The translations under genes were made by a program, and so were the position numbers. From contig OZ345371.1 of the NCBI GenBank assembly GCA_977006965.1, positions 806,001 through 870,000 on the forward strand: a DNA stretch of 64,000 bases, given 5' to 3'. Of this stretch, positions 62,726-64,000 are shown piece by piece. The notes beneath the pieces are model-generated. The model was not told the DNA's origin. It searched no databases and saw only the letters and a list, made by a program, of their open reading frames with translations. Each line of letters begins with the position of its first letter. Positions within the stretch are counted from its first letter, which is position 1. The DNA is from Phymatolithon calcareum (taxonomy: Eukaryota > Rhodophyta > Florideophyceae > Hapalidiales).

Positions 62726-64000
62726 TCAAGCCATTTTAGACAAATCACGATGACACAATAGTGTTGCGCGAGAACCGTAATCCGTTACCTGAGTCGATGG
62801 TCCCTCGACTTCATCTGGATCGCTGCAATCAATTCCCTGGGTAACCTCAAATTTCTGAGCGTGCACATCATTGTACTTCTGATTCATCTTCTTGCCATCA
62901 AGAATCTTCTCGTACAGCATCATTATAGTCCCCTTACTATTTAGCGTCACATCACAGCCAACAGCTGCCTTCTCGCACACAGATACTCGCTTCGAGCTGT
63001 TCCCAAATTTGTGCAGTACATCGACGATGAATCCGCGCAGAGCGATAGCAAGCACTAGACACGCCTTTAAGGACAGTTGTGACGAGGACAAGACTTCCGG
63101 CAATCCTTCCACAGATGATATCTCCATGAACACACCTTGCGCAACGTCAATTAGATTAAAATTTTCCGCGCAATCCTCGAATCGGCGTCCCCTTCCGCCG
63201 TTCAATGTTGACGGGGAGCCTGCGGCGTTTCCGCGTAAGAGCTGCTGCACAACGCAACGGCGGTAATAAATTTTGCCCGCAAGACAAGGAAAGTTGTTCT
63301 TCAAATCATGGAGAAGAGCCTCATTTTTCGCAATAGTGGAAGGAGAAGTCGGATCGACTACGCATGCATTCTCTAAGTTCCAAATCGTTCTCTGTAGATT
63401 CGGAGTCTGCTCACGCATATTTTCCAAACCGGATTCTCCTCCGTTAAGGTCAATCCAGAACCCTTTCTCTCTCGCCTTTTTGACATCTTTTTCCATCGAT
63501 ATTTCGTCCAAGATACATGCAAAAGTGAGAAAGATACGCTTACGGACACTGTCGCGCCCGCTGTTCATCCTTGACAGCCATCTCTTTCGAATATCCGACA
63601 CGATCGTATACCTCTCCTTTCGAAGAAGACAAATGTCCATGTCTTCGAGTTTTCTTTTCTTTGCTTGCGGTGGACGCACGCTGCCGTCCTGAGATCCATC
63701 CGTTCCCGACGTACCCGTTCCAGGTGTGCTAGTTCCTGACGCTGCAGATTGCTCTCTTAGGTTTGCTGACATCAACCCATACTTGATCATGGAGTCATGG
63801 CATGCCTGGGATACCTCCGTGGCGCTATTGAATCTCGACAGCCACTCGGGCTCTAGCGCCCTCTTTTCGGTTCCCACTGGGATGAATGCGGTCTCCGCCA
63901 TCCCCACCGGCTCCGTAGGTTGGGTCACGGCATATTCGGAAGACCTTGACGCCTGCGAGATTCGTCGTGTTCGCCGACGCGAGTTGGCCCTTGCTTCCTC
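62726..64000 (-). CDS. Hypothetical nuclear protein, 5' end outside the window
   Basis: Open from the window edge to a stop at 62726 (424 codons seen). The start lies beyond 64000; a GTG at 63928 is internal. An arginine cluster (SRRRRTRR, 63965-63985) and AKKRKLEDMD (about 63650) look like nuclear signals. The middle (LRKERYTIVSDIRKRWLSRM, RKRIFLTFACILDEISMEKD) is helical, and later VCEKAAVGCDVTLNSKGTIM, YEKILDGKKMNQKYNDVHAQ. CAG|GTAACG near 62788 could be a splice donor that changes the C-terminus. No family is recognised; it may be an accessory gene of the neighbouring CACTA-like element or a host gene. Confidence 0.55.
   Translation of the reverse strand, partial: EEARANSRRRTRRISQASRSSEYAVTQPTEPVGMAETAFIPVGTEKRALEPEWLSRFNSATEVSQACHDSMIKYGLMSANLREQSAASGTSTPGTGTSGTDGSQDGSVRPPQAKKRKLEDMDICLLRKERYTIVSDIRKRWLSRMNSGRDSVRKRIFLTFACILDEISMEKDVKKAREKGFWIDLNGGESGLENMREQTPNLQRTIWNLENACVVDPTSPSTIAKNEALLHDLKNNFPCLAGKIYYRRCVVQQLLRGNAAGSPSTLNGGRGRRFEDCAENFNLIDVAQGVFMEISSVEGLPEVLSSSQLSLKACLVLAIALRGFIVDVLHKFGNSSKRVSVCEKAAVGCDVTLNSKGTIMMLYEKILDGKKMNQKYNDVHAQKFEVTQGIDCSDPDEVEGPSTQVTDYGSRATLLCHRDLSKMA

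Overview
The window is eukaryotic. Short spliceosomal introns (47-87 nt, GT..AG) can be read in two minus-strand genes (a C2H2 zinc-finger gene at 42.7-43.9 kb and an unknown gene at 37.2-37.7 kb), there are no bacterial-style operons, and most of the DNA is transposons in all states of decay. The transposon mix (several LINE clades, a tyrosine-recombinase element, CACTA- and MULE-like DNA elements) and the compact introns would fit an alga, perhaps a red alga, but nothing here fixes the species.

I sort the non-LTR retrotransposons (LINEs) into local families named only for this report. L-A has ORF1 with a zinc knuckle, an APE endonuclease and an RT; there are two 5.2-5.3 kb copies and one stub. 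L-B and L-C are RT and 3'-end remnants. L-D is an old EN/RT family with many pieces. L-E carries an RNase H and a CCHC finger and has a GAAA-type tail. L-G is an EN/RT family with an ATCC-repeat tail.

Layout. 1-2553: an old L-B copy split by a MULE-like DNA element and by a truncated L-A. 2556-5555: an L-B 3' end, a tRNA-like SINE candidate and unassigned DNA. 5556-13140: an L-D copy carrying inserted L-E, two small twin elements and L-C, then a solo-LTR-like block to 13639. 14.2-24.6 kb: an L-E copy split by a CACTA-ended element and by L-G, itself split by a nearly complete L-A. 24.9-27.0 kb: a DNA transposon carrying a 5S rRNA/LINE chimera, then small palindromic elements. 27.7-31.2 kb: L-D. 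31.4-36.8 kb: the best-preserved L-A. 37-47 kb: sparse host-like genes. 47.0-51.1 kb: a tyrosine-recombinase element whose ORF has been fused in frame to an L-E RNase H. 51.8-54.8 kb: LINE pieces and a zinc-knuckle transposase remnant. 55.4-64 kb: a CACTA-like DDE transposase broken by a few indels, with flanking ORFs of unknown function.

The most notable objects are the tyrosine recombinase-RNase H fusion ORF made by a LINE insertion with a perfect 12-bp target-site duplication (TSD), and a full-length 120-nt 5S rRNA copy joined to a LINE 3' end and bounded by a perfect 13-bp TSD that starts exactly at the 5S 5' end. Several insertions can be ordered in time because removing them rejoins the interrupted protein reading.
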